Source of the DNA: Bacillota bacterium
GTDB lineage: Bacteria > Bacillota > Clostridia > Acetivibrionales > JANLFN01
Direction of reading: 5' to 3'
NCBI GenBank assembly: GCA_023397675.1
Contig: JAEWTV010000116.1
Span: 1 to 17,493, forward strand
DNA length: 17,493 nucleotides
Every line of letters begins with the position of its first letter. Within the stretch, counting starts at the first letter, position 1. The translations under genes were made by a program, and so were the position numbers. Positions 1-6,602 of this stretch are shown here, in pieces. Under the pieces are notes generated by a model that saw nothing but the letters and a program-made list of their open reading frames with translations, had not been told where the DNA came from and ran no database searches.

Positions 1-127
1 GAATACATATATTATTACAATAACAAACGAATTAAGGTCAAACTAAAAGGACTGAGTCCTGTTCAGTACAGGATTCAATCCTCATTAGTTGCTTAATTAA
101 TCTGTCTAGCTTTTTGGGGTCAGTTCA
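1..127 (-). mobile_element. Putative 5' end of an IS3-like insertion sequence, running off the window
   Basis: Read on the minus strand, the sequence from 127 downwards begins TGAACTGACCCC and continues with an AAAAAG-CTAGACAG segment. This resembles the outer terminal repeat of IS3/IS150-type elements, where a run of C, a run of A and TTAGACA are typical. It is followed by a strong hairpin (41-90), the kind of leader structure that often precedes the first transposase gene of such elements. No transposase codons are visible before the window edge, so the assignment rests on the end motif alone. The element would lie downstream of the minus-strand gene at 170-430. The resemblance is from memory and unconfirmed. 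Confidence 0.4.
41..90. repeat. Nested palindrome / long hairpin
   Basis: AGGACTGAGTCCT (48-60) and AGGATTCAATCCT (70-82) are each perfect 6+1+6 palindromes. Together they form a larger stem, 48-62 against 68-82, around a TCAGT loop. Past a small internal loop the stem continues with AACTAA (41-46) against TTAGTT (85-90). Each strand has one mismatch and one G-T pair in the large stem. On the minus strand it could act as a leader hairpin or weak terminator, but the following T tract is poor. Confidence 0.7.
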
Positions 128-169
128 TTTCAGGTGATTTTTTATATCAAAGAATTTTTCTATAATATA

Positions 170-430
170 TTATTCCTTCTCATGAGAAAAAGTCCCGTTA
201 AACATACATCCGAAAAGAAGATTTGCGTCATCTGCGTCGTGGGCAACAATTTCTACACTATCAATTTTTGCATCTGAAAACAACTTAATGAATGCTATGT
301 ACTGAGTTAATTTAGATTTAAGATTAAGCTGGTCACCTTCAGATGTTATTAATTCCACCTTGCCCTTACACTTTTCGATTACCTCAAAAAATTTGTCAAT
401 GTCTGTAATGTTGTTGATTTTCATTTTCAT
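170..430 (-). CDS. Small HPr-like protein without the phosphorylatable histidine
   Basis: This gene encodes 86 residues. The start is set by a GGGAGG ribosome site ten bases before ATG at 430. The central part, with an NLKSKL motif near residues 36-41 after a strand-turn-strand containing EGD, followed by an EI-A--D-D segment, resembles the second half of HPr, the phosphocarrier of the sugar phosphotransferase system. There the NLKS stretch contains the regulatory serine. No counterpart of the HPr active-site histidine (His15) is visible; the only histidines are late in the chain. I infer an HPr-like fold without phosphocarrier activity, perhaps a regulatory protein. Similar small clostridial proteins are, as I recall, often left as hypothetical. 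The gene follows a minus-strand promoter candidate at 477-505, and the hairpin at 41-90 lies downstream. Confidence 0.6.
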   Translation of the reverse strand: MKMKINNITDIDKFFEVIEKCKGKVELITSEGDQLNLKSKLTQYIAFIKLFSDAKIDSVEIVAHDADDANLLFGCMFNGTFSHEKE

Positions 431-476
431 AAATTCTAGCCCTCCCTTTGCTACGTCTAATGTTTTATATATTATT

Positions 477-505
477 ATAATAACATAATGTTAAATATCA
501 GTAAA
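477..505 (-). promoter_or_regulatory. Candidate sigma-A promoter for the HPr-like gene
   Basis: On the minus strand, TTTACT (505-500) and TATTAT (482-477) are separated by 17 bases, about 45 bases upstream of the start codon at 430. A small palindrome, TAACATAATGTTA, covers 481-493. The match is moderate in a very AT-rich spacer. Confidence 0.35.
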
Positions 506-530
506 CACACATGAAAATCAAAAGGTTTTA

Positions 531-1124
531 CTACTTTTGTGATAATTTATATACAAGCTTTTGTTCAAGCTTATCAATAACAATTGCATAATGCTTAATT
601 TCAAAAAATCTTTCATCGTTGAAATAAATAACCAGCTTGGCGGTATTTCTTTTAATAGCATCTCTTTTATAAGATACTACTGTATTAAGATCTACAGTAT
701 TAAACCCAAAAATAAGATAGTTACGTCCTATACCAACTCTGTTGATGCATATATAAACAATTGGTGCAAAAAGCAGCAGAACAGGTACAAAAAACCCTGG
801 TGAACGTACATTATAAATTATCATCATGTTAAAGAAGAGATAGTATGCTGCTAATAATAAACCAGTTAGAATAAACATAAGCTTCTGTGGATTTAATATT
901 ATAAGGCCATCAATCTCCTTAAGGTATTTTTCATATAAAAGCTGTGTTACTGCCAATGGCACCAGAAACCAAAAAAGGCAGTTGGTAAAAACGTAGAATA
1001 TTTTATCAATTGAGCTTACATAAATTTTATCTGAAACAATTGAAAATAAAGGTGTTAATAGAATAAGCAGTACTCCCGAAAGAAGGAATGAATCCATACC
1101 GTTTCTGCGAAAATTATTAATCAT
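531..1124 (-). CDS. Four-helix membrane protein with cytoplasmic C-terminal domain
   Basis: I chose ATG at 1124 (197 residues). It overlaps the last eight bases of the upstream zinc-ribbon gene and sits six bases after a GAGGAGGAAGAGG purine tract, so the two genes are probably translationally coupled. An in-frame start further upstream, at 1178, would add a highly basic extension inside the neighbouring gene. Four hydrophobic stretches lie near residues 12-30, 42-65, 79-103 and 110-130. A basic, soluble tail of about 65 residues with strand-rich character (NYLIFGFN, KLVIYFND) follows. Such a tail could be PH-like, which is a guess. No family name is recognised. It is cotranscribed with the zinc-ribbon gene. 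Confidence 0.75.
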   Translation of the reverse strand: MINNFRRNGMDSFLLSGVLLILLTPLFSIVSDKIYVSSIDKIFYVFTNCLFWFLVPLAVTQLLYEKYLKEIDGLIILNPQKLMFILTGLLLAAYYLFFNMMIIYNVRSPGFFVPVLLLFAPIVYICINRVGIGRNYLIFGFNTVDLNTVVSYKRDAIKRNTAKLVIYFNDERFFEIKHYAIVIDKLEQKLVYKLSQK

Positions 1125-1362
1125 CCTCTTCCTCCTCAGAAGGTGCAGTTTCCTCCAGATGCTTTTTCTGTGCCGCATAAGCCCTTATTACATTAAGGTC
1201 GGTGATTTCATCAACATGCACTTCGGCACCGCATTTTTTGCAATTAGCTACAAGAGCCTCATATGAAAAGCTAATACCTTCCATATCTATGTTAATTACT
1301 TCACCCTTTATATTAAATTCAACATCATCATTGCAATTATAACAAAATGTCAGTTTTTCCAT
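1117..1362 (-). CDS. Small zinc-ribbon protein
   Basis: This gene encodes 81 residues, with a GGAGG ribosome site four bases before ATG at 1362. Two CxxC pairs, CYNC near residue 7 and CKKC near residue 41, frame a strand-rich segment. That is the layout of the YgiT/MqsA-type zinc ribbon found at the N terminus of some antitoxin-like regulators. The C-terminal third is a short helix (VIRAYAAQKKHLEE) and a very acidic tail. There is no helix-turn-helix DNA-binding domain and no neighbouring toxin-like gene, so this is not called an antitoxin. Its stop codon overlaps the start of the membrane-protein gene, which suggests that the two products are made together. It is divergent from the Rrf2 regulator gene. 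Confidence 0.75.
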   Translation of the reverse strand: MEKLTFCYNCNDDVEFNIKGEVINIDMEGISFSYEALVANCKKCGAEVHVDEITDLNVIRAYAAQKKHLEETAPSEEEEDD

Positions 1363-1492
1363 TGTTCCTCCATGTTACCAAAGTTTTTTTCTTGCCTATT
1401 TATTATTCTCCATTTTTAAGTTATTTCCTTCATTTACATTGAATCTTATTAGTCTGAATGTATTAACTGTTATTTTTTATTTAAAATAAATA

Positions 1493-1535
1493 TTGACAAT
1501 TCCTATCAAATTTATTATATTAAGCATATAGGAAT
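1493..1535 (+). promoter_or_regulatory. Promoter and candidate operator of the Rrf2/CymR-type regulator
   Basis: TTGACA (1493-1498), a 17-base spacer and TATATT (1516-1521) form a good sigma-A promoter. ATTCCTAT (1499-1506, inside the spacer) and ATAGGAAT (1528-1535, just past the -10) are perfect inverted copies bracketing the -10 box. A further TAGGAAA lies at 1538-1544. This placement fits autoregulation by the regulator encoded directly downstream. That the inverted repeat is its binding site is an inference. Confidence 0.6.
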
Positions 1536-1559
1536 ACTAGGAAATGAATGGAGCGTATT

Positions 1560-2006
1560 ATGAAGATATCCACCAAAGGCAGATACGGACTAAGAGCAAT
1601 GGTTGACCTTGCAGCTAATTCAAAAGGTGAATATATACCACTGAGTGATATAGCAAAACGTCAGGATGTTTCCGAAAACTACCTTGAACAGGTATTTGGA
1701 ACATTACGAAAGACTGGTCTGGTCAAAAGCATAAAAGGAGCACAGGGTGGTTACACAATTTCAGACAACCCTTCAAGGATTACTGTAGGCTCAATTTTAA
1801 GGGCTCTTGAGGGTGAACTTTCAGTAGTCGATGATCTAGAAGCACAGAAAAAATCAGGTAACATAATAGAACAATGCATTAGTGAGAAGGTATGGGAAAG
1901 TATAAATAAATCCATAAACGGAATAGTAGATACTATAACGCTTGAGGATTTGACAGAAGAGTTCCTACGGATAAAGAACAGTAATGAGTTTATGTTTTAC
2001 ATTTAG
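1560..2006 (+). CDS. cymR: Rrf2-family transcriptional regulator, probably CymR-like
   Basis: The protein has 148 residues from the ATG at 1560, which has GGAG six bases upstream and gives the standard Rrf2 N terminus MKISTKGRYGLRAM. The ATG at 1548 lies before that ribosome site. The winged helix-turn-helix spans about residues 1-65, with LSDIAKRQDVSENYLEQVF as the recognition unit and KGAQGGY in the wing. Only one cysteine (C106) is present, so the three-cysteine cluster site of IscR is absent. This favours CymR, the cysteine-metabolism repressor that, in Bacillus, uses cysteine synthase as its partner and senses O-acetylserine. The next genes, metY and cysK, support this. The gene name is an inference from family plus context. 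Confidence 0.8.
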   Translation: MKISTKGRYGLRAMVDLAANSKGEYIPLSDIAKRQDVSENYLEQVFGTLRKTGLVKSIKGAQGGYTISDNPSRITVGSILRALEGELSVVDDLEAQKKSGNIIEQCISEKVWESINKSINGIVDTITLEDLTEEFLRIKNSNEFMFYI

Positions 2007-2062
2007 AATCAATATTACCCATCATCATAAATTAATTATTTTATTGTAAAGGAGATATCATT

Positions 2063-3352
2063 ATGAGTGAAAGAAAATTAAAATTTGATACACTGCAGGT
2101 TCATGCAGGTCAGAAGCCGGACCCTACAACAGGTTCGAGGGCAGTTCCCATTTATCAGACTACTTCATATGTATTTGAAAACTCAGAGCATGCAGCTGAT
2201 CTTTTTGCATTGAGAAAACCGGGCAATATTTATACCAGAATTATGAACCCAACCAATGATGTGTTTGAACAGAGAATAGCAGCTCTTGAAGGCGGTATTG
2301 GAGCACTTGCTGTTGCATCAGGCTCTGCTGCAATTACATATTCAATACTGAATATTGCTGGAGCTGGTGACGAAATAGTTTCTGCAAGCACTCTTTATGG
2401 TGGAACCTACAATCTTTTTTCAACAACTCTCCCAAGACTGGGCATTAAAACTGTATTTGTAAATCCAGACGATCCACAGAACTTCCAAAAAGCTATTAAT
2501 GCGAAAACAAAAGCCATATATATTGAATCAATAGGAAACCCGGGAACAAACCTGGTAGATATTGAGGCAGTTGCAAAAATCGCTCATGACAATGCAATAC
2601 CTCTCATTATTGATAATACTTTCGGTACACCTTATCTTATAAAACCGATTGAATTTGGTGCTGATATTGTTGTACACTCAGCAACAAAATTTATTGGCGG
2701 ACACGGAACTTCAATAGGTGGTGTTATCGTAGATGCTGGCAAATTTGATTGGGCAGCATCAGGAAAATTCCCTGGTTTTACCGAACCAGACACAAGCTAT
2801 CACGGATTAAGGTATGCACAGGACGTAGGAGCTGCTGCATTTATCCTTAAAGCAAGGGTCCAGCTATTAAGAGATACAGGAGCAGCACTTGCACCGTTTA
2901 ACTCCTTCTTATTCCTTCAGGGCTTGGAAACTCTTTCGCTCAGAGTTGAAAGACATGTATCCAACGCTAAAAAAATTGCCGAGTTCCTGAGTAATCATCC
3001 ACAGGTCTCATGGGTTAACTATCCTAGCCTTAAGGGCAATAAATACTATGACCTTGCAAGTAAGTACTTCCCAAAGGGTGCAGGTTCAATATTTACTTTT
3101 GGAATAAAGGGAGGAGCTGAGGCAGGTAAAAAATTCAGCGACAGCCTTGAAATATTCTCACTCCTTGCTAACGTTGCAGATGTAAAGTCACTTGTAATAC
3201 ACCCGGCAAGCACAACTCATTCACAGCTTTCGGAGGAAGAACTGATTGCAGCAGGTGCAGCACCTGAACTTGTAAGGCTTTCAATAGGTATCGAAGATGT
3301 AGATGATCTTATCTATGATATAGATCAGGCTCTTAAGAAAGCTGCACAATAA
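2063..3352 (+). CDS. metY: O-acetylhomoserine sulfhydrylase (PLP-dependent)
   Basis: This 429-residue enzyme joins O-acetylhomoserine with sulfide to give homocysteine for methionine synthesis, in the cytoplasm. It belongs to the Cys/Met metabolism PLP family and has the full usual length. The PLP lysine is K209 in SATKFIGGHG. D184 in IIDNTFGTP should bind the pyridine nitrogen. Y57 in IYTRIMNPT and Y112 in LYGGTYNLF are the phosphate-binding and stacking tyrosines. The long insert around residues 230-260 and SIGIEDVDDL near the C terminus are typical of MetY rather than MetB/MetC. AAAGGAG lies ahead of the ATG. It sits 56 bases after the Rrf2 gene and may share its promoter; sulfur-dependent control by that regulator is likely. 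Cystathionine gamma-synthase is less likely. Confidence 0.93.
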   Translation: MSERKLKFDTLQVHAGQKPDPTTGSRAVPIYQTTSYVFENSEHAADLFALRKPGNIYTRIMNPTNDVFEQRIAALEGGIGALAVASGSAAITYSILNIAGAGDEIVSASTLYGGTYNLFSTTLPRLGIKTVFVNPDDPQNFQKAINAKTKAIYIESIGNPGTNLVDIEAVAKIAHDNAIPLIIDNTFGTPYLIKPIEFGADIVVHSATKFIGGHGTSIGGVIVDAGKFDWAASGKFPGFTEPDTSYHGLRYAQDVGAAAFILKARVQLLRDTGAALAPFNSFLFLQGLETLSLRVERHVSNAKKIAEFLSNHPQVSWVNYPSLKGNKYYDLASKYFPKGAGSIFTFGIKGGAEAGKKFSDSLEIFSLLANVADVKSLVIHPASTTHSQLSEEELIAAGAAPELVRLSIGIEDVDDLIYDIDQALKKAAQ

Positions 3353-3395
3353 TTATTCTAAAGGATTTATTTTAATAAGTTGCATTATTATTTTG

Positions 3396-3450
3396 AAAGG
3401 GATAAAATCATTGTTGAAAATAATTAACAAGATTTATCCCTTTTTATTTT
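3396..3450 (+). terminator. Intercistronic hairpin terminator between metY and cysK
   Basis: AAAGGGATAAA (3396-3406) pairs with TTTATCCCTTT (3433-3443). A second inner stem, TTGTT (3411-3415) with AACAA (3426-3430), sits in the loop. The sequence TTTTTATTTT follows (3441-3450). Only 26 bases separate this from the cysK start, and I see no convincing promoter there, so it probably acts as a partial terminator or processing site rather than a full stop. Confidence 0.75.
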
Positions 3451-3476
3451 GAACAATATATGGGAGGTTAAAAAAT

Positions 3477-4406
3477 ATGTCCAAAATTGCTGAAAATCTT
3501 ACCGACCTTATAGGAAATACACCATTGTTAAGGTTATCAAATTACAGCCGCTTTAAGGATATAAGCACGCCTATTATTGCAAAACTTGAATATTTTAATC
3601 CCGCCGGGAGTGTAAAAGACAGGGTTGGTTTTGCAATGATCAGGGATGCAGAGGAAAAAGGTCTTATAAAAAAGGGTTCTGTCATAATTGAACCTACCAG
3701 TGGGAATACAGGTGTAGGACTTGCTTTTGTAGCTGCTGCAAGAGGCTATAAGCTTATACTAACAATGTTGGATACGGTAAGCATTGAAAGAAGAGCTCTT
3801 TTAAAGGCACTTGGAGCAGAAGTAGTACTTACTCCAGGTTCAGAAGGAATGCCCGGTGCTATAAAAAAAGCCAATGAAATTGCACAATCAATCCCTGGTT
3901 CATATATACCGCAACAGTTTGAAAATCCCGCAAACCCTGATATACATAGAAAAACAACTGCTGAGGAAATATGGCGCGATACTGACGGAAAAGTAGACAT
4001 TTTTGTTGCCGGAGTAGGAACAGGTGGAACAATTACCGGAACTGGCGAGGCTTTAAAACAAAAGAATCCAAATATTAAAATAGTTGCAGTTGAACCTCAG
4101 GATTCGCCGGTTTTATCCGGTGGAAGGCCTGGACTTAACAGGATACAGGGACTTGGGGCAGGCTTTATACCAGATGTGCTGAACATGAAGATACTAGACG
4201 AAATAATTCCTGTTAGAACAGAGGATGCTTACGAGGCAGCAAGGGCTCTTTCAAAAACAGAAGGACTTCTTGTGGGTATTTCAGCAGGTGCTGCCGTACA
4301 TGCCGCAACCAAGCTTTCAAAGAAGGCTGAAAACAGGGGTAAGACTATTGTAGTTCTTCTTCCGGACACGGGAGAAAGGTACCTCTCAACACCATTGTTT
4401 GAATAA
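3477..4406 (+). CDS. cysK: Cysteine synthase A (O-acetylserine sulfhydrylase)
   Basis: This 309-residue enzyme makes cysteine from O-acetylserine and sulfide. K47 in NPAGSVKDRVG is the PLP lysine. TSGNTG (74-79) is the substrate/PLP loop, GTGGT (181-185) holds the cofactor phosphate, and S269 in GISAGA contacts the pyridine ring. IQGLGAGF (223-230) is the region that binds the C-terminal tail of serine acetyltransferase, and in Bacillus this surface also engages CymR. The end, LPDTGERYLSTPLF, is standard. GGGAGG lies upstream of the ATG. Instead of the common MPETMS loop the sequence has MLDTVSIERR, a mild variation. No cysE neighbour is present in the window. Expression probably depends on read-through from metY. 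Confidence 0.95.
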   Translation: MSKIAENLTDLIGNTPLLRLSNYSRFKDISTPIIAKLEYFNPAGSVKDRVGFAMIRDAEEKGLIKKGSVIIEPTSGNTGVGLAFVAAARGYKLILTMLDTVSIERRALLKALGAEVVLTPGSEGMPGAIKKANEIAQSIPGSYIPQQFENPANPDIHRKTTAEEIWRDTDGKVDIFVAGVGTGGTITGTGEALKQKNPNIKIVAVEPQDSPVLSGGRPGLNRIQGLGAGFIPDVLNMKILDEIIPVRTEDAYEAARALSKTEGLLVGISAGAAVHAATKLSKKAENRGKTIVVLLPDTGERYLSTPLFE

Positions 4407-4417
4407 TGTATACTCAC

Positions 4418-4460
4418 AAAAACCCGCTATTTATCCTATTGGATACAATAGCGGGTTTTT
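4418..4460. terminator. Two-way terminator shared by cysK and a convergent small gene
   Basis: AAAACCCGCTATT pairs with AATAGCGGGTTTT. The stem continues inward as TATCC/GGATA around a TATT loop, with one bulged C at 4446. The T run (4456-4461) serves the plus strand. The A run on the left side becomes a T run for the minus strand. It ends at the stop codon of the small minus-strand gene. Confidence 0.92.
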
Positions 4461-4651
4461 TAGCACTTTACATCAAAGGTGCTTAATTCATCTTTAAAGC
4501 TTTGTGCATCTTTTCTGACTAACCTTTTGTTCCTTTTTAAGAAGGTAAAACGTTTCTGCCGCTTGTCAATTAATGCTCCCTGCAAATTTTTACTCGCTTC
4601 CACTGTTAACAGGCTATTTTGCTGTTTTAAACCTTGCATACCGATTGACAT
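4460..4651 (-). CDS. Small basic hypothetical protein (63 residues)
   Basis: The start is ATG at 4651, eight bases after GGAGG within an almost ideal GGAGGTGAT ribosome site. That site, and the shared two-way terminator at its 3' end, are the main reasons to believe the gene. The opposite strand is also open over much of this stretch (4479-4670) but has no comparable ribosome site. The product is rich in lysine and arginine (KRQKRFTFLKRNKRLVRK around residues 30-47), has a glutamine/leucine-rich N terminus, and ends in CysTer. There is no membrane segment, signal peptide or recognised domain. A nucleic-acid-binding or structural role is conceivable but not shown. It is convergent to cysK and divergent from pdxA. 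Confidence 0.6.
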   Translation of the reverse strand: MSIGMQGLKQQNSLLTVEASKNLQGALIDKRQKRFTFLKRNKRLVRKDAQSFKDELSTFDVKC

Positions 4652-4820
4652 ATACATCACCTCCGTGTGAATGGCATCCCTAAAAGGGAGCTGTCAAAGG
4701 GTTAACTGTTCTATTGTGTTCTATTATATATATCGGATTTTTAAACATTAAATATAATAAGCATTGCTTGTCTGATATAATTACATTTGAAATAGTAAAA
4801 AAATCAGGAGATGATTGTAA

Positions 4821-5822
4821 ATGAAACCCATAATCGGAATACCTATTGGAGATGCTGCAGGTATTGGACCTGAAATATCATTAAAGGCTTTAATGAATTC
4901 TGAAATAAATACACTTTGCAGCCCTGTATTAATTGGAAATATTGATGTTGTTCAAAATATAAACCATAATTTTAATCTGGGACTGGATTTTAATATTATT
5001 GATGACCCCCGAAACGGTTGTTGTAAAGATGGGATAATAGATTTGATTAATTTGGACAACATAGATGCAGGGAGAATTGAATATGGCAAAGTTCAGGCTG
5101 AAGCAGGAAAAGCTGCCTATGGATATATAAAAAAATCTATAGAGCTTGCAATGGATAAAAAAATTGATGCTGTTGCAACTACGCCAATAAACAAAGAGGC
5201 TATAAAGGCTGCAAAGGTAGATTTTATAGGACATACCGAAATGTATGCAGCTTTAACCGAGACGGATGATCCTCTTACGATGTTTCAGGTTCGCAATATG
5301 CGCATATTCTTTTTAACCAGACATGTATCGCTTAGGGGCGCTTGTGACCTTATTAAGAAGGACAGGCTTGTACGCTATATAAAAAAATGCAGTATTGCAT
5401 TGAAAATGTTGGGCTTAGAAGAAGGAAACATAGCTGTTGCTGGCTTAAATCCACACAACGGAGAACATGGGCTTTTTGGTACAGAGGAAATGGATGAAAT
5501 AATACCTGCTGTAGAAACTGCCAGAGAAGACGGATTCAATGTAACCGGACCAGTGCCTGCCGATTCTGTTTTTGCACAGGCGCTTAAAGGCAAATATAGT
5601 GCGGTTTTATCTTTGTACCACGATCAGGGACATATTGCAGCTAAAACTGTCGATTTTGAAAAAACTATTTCAATGACTGTGGGAATGCCTTTTATACGGA
5701 CTTCGGTAGATCATGGCACCGCATTTGATATTGCTGGAAAGGGCATTGCAAACCCTGTCAGCATGGAAGAGGCTATCAGACTTGCAACAGAATATGCTTT
5801 AAAATATAAACAGATTTTATAA
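4821..5822 (+). CDS. pdxA: PdxA-family 4-phosphohydroxythreonine / 4-phosphothreonate dehydrogenase
   Basis: This 333-residue metal- and NAD-dependent dehydrogenase has full family length. The three metal-ligand histidines are H168 in LTRHVSLRGA, H212 in GLNPHNGEHGLFG and H267 in YHDQGH. H138-T139 in FIGHTEMYA should bind the substrate phosphate. The N terminus reads IGDAAGIGPEI, with alanine where most relatives have proline. PdxA proper oxidises 4-hydroxythreonine 4-phosphate in the DXP-dependent vitamin B6 pathway. Its close relative PdxA2/DenD acts on 4-phospho-D-threonate or erythronate, and I cannot separate the two from sequence alone. No pdxB, pdxJ or DUF1537 kinase gene is nearby. 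It has AGGAG before the ATG and is followed after 16 bases by a ThrE-type exporter pair, so it is likely the first gene of a three-gene operon. Confidence 0.88.
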   Translation: MKPIIGIPIGDAAGIGPEISLKALMNSEINTLCSPVLIGNIDVVQNINHNFNLGLDFNIIDDPRNGCCKDGIIDLINLDNIDAGRIEYGKVQAEAGKAAYGYIKKSIELAMDKKIDAVATTPINKEAIKAAKVDFIGHTEMYAALTETDDPLTMFQVRNMRIFFLTRHVSLRGACDLIKKDRLVRYIKKCSIALKMLGLEEGNIAVAGLNPHNGEHGLFGTEEMDEIIPAVETAREDGFNVTGPVPADSVFAQALKGKYSAVLSLYHDQGHIAAKTVDFEKTISMTVGMPFIRTSVDHGTAFDIAGKGIANPVSMEEAIRLATEYALKYKQIL

Positions 5823-5838
5823 GTTGGATGAGAAATAA

Positions 5839-6588
5839 ATGAATGTAATGCAGTTATCCAAAATCGCTCTGCAAGCGGGTGAAATCCTTCTTGTAAGTGG
5901 TGCTGAGATTTATAGGGTTGAAGATACAGTCAAGCGGATTTGTAAAAGCTATAAGGTCGAATCTGATTGCTTTGTAATGCCTTCGGGGATATTTCTGACC
6001 TTGTATGGACCCGGCAATGAGCCTGTTACACTTGTCAGGCGGGTAAGGATAAGAACTCTTGATTTGGGTCGTATTGAAATGATTAATTCCTTTTCATGGA
6101 GAGTTAAAAAAAATCAGCTATCATTCGAAGAAGCTTCGGTAGAATTAAATAATATACTTAAAATAAAAAGATATGGATATTTAAATAGACTTTCAGCAGC
6201 AGCGGTTACAGCACTGGTTTTTACACTGCTGTTTCACGGAAGCATATGGGACGCCTTGGCGGCAGCTTTTATTGGTGTGTTGATTTATATTGTTAATGAA
6301 CAAATCATAAAAACAGGAGTTTTTCAATATTTTGATTTGTTTGTTTCAGGTTTTATAGCTGGGGTAGGAAGCCTTTTGGCAGCCAACACTTTTCAAGGAC
6401 TTAATGTGTATAAAATAATCATCGGGGCAATAATGATTCTTGTTCCGGGTGTCGCCATAACTAATGCTATAAAAGATGCGTTGAATGGGGATATTGCTTC
6501 AAGCACCATAAGGATGGCCGAAGCAATATTTATAGCTGTTGCAATTGGAGCAGGTGTGAGTACAGCTTTGTATCTGGGTTTGAGGTAG
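5839..6588 (+). CDS. Threonine/serine exporter, ThrE N-terminal-type subunit (DUF1212)
   Basis: This gene encodes 249 residues, with GGATGAG ahead of the ATG. The soluble first part (about residues 8-105) carries the ThrE signature ILLVSGAEIYRVEDTVKR, FVMPSGIFLTLYGP and a VRRVRIRTLDLGRI stretch. About five membrane helices follow, from the VTALVFTLLFHG segment to the C-terminal AVAIGAGVSTALYLGL. In ThrE of Corynebacterium one protein holds both halves; here, as in many Firmicutes, the halves are separate adjacent genes. The complex exports threonine and serine. Its placement behind a PdxA-family gene raises the possibility of a related hydroxy-amino-acid substrate, which is inference. Confidence 0.88.
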   Translation: MNVMQLSKIALQAGEILLVSGAEIYRVEDTVKRICKSYKVESDCFVMPSGIFLTLYGPGNEPVTLVRRVRIRTLDLGRIEMINSFSWRVKKNQLSFEEASVELNNILKIKRYGYLNRLSAAAVTALVFTLLFHGSIWDALAAAFIGVLIYIVNEQIIKTGVFQYFDLFVSGFIAGVGSLLAANTFQGLNVYKIIIGAIMILVPGVAITNAIKDALNGDIASSTIRMAEAIFIAVAIGAGVSTALYLGLR

Positions 6589-6602
6589 AAAAGAGGCTCT
6601 TT

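Noticed and set aside
561..803. Plus-strand open frame inside the membrane-protein gene
   Set aside because: It is antisense to a gene with a coupled start and clear membrane helices, and has no ribosome site or recognisable product.
1117..1362. Possible MqsA/YgiT-type antitoxin
   Set aside because: The zinc-ribbon layout is similar, but there is no helix-turn-helix and no toxin-like gene beside it; the partner is a membrane protein.
2007..2062. Possible SAM or other riboswitch before metY
   Set aside because: Only 56 bases separate the regulator gene from metY, too short for a known sulfur riboswitch, and no conserved stems are visible.
4479..4670. Plus-strand open frame over the 63-residue gene
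   Set aside because: The two strands are both open, but only the minus strand has the ideal ribosome site and a matching terminator.
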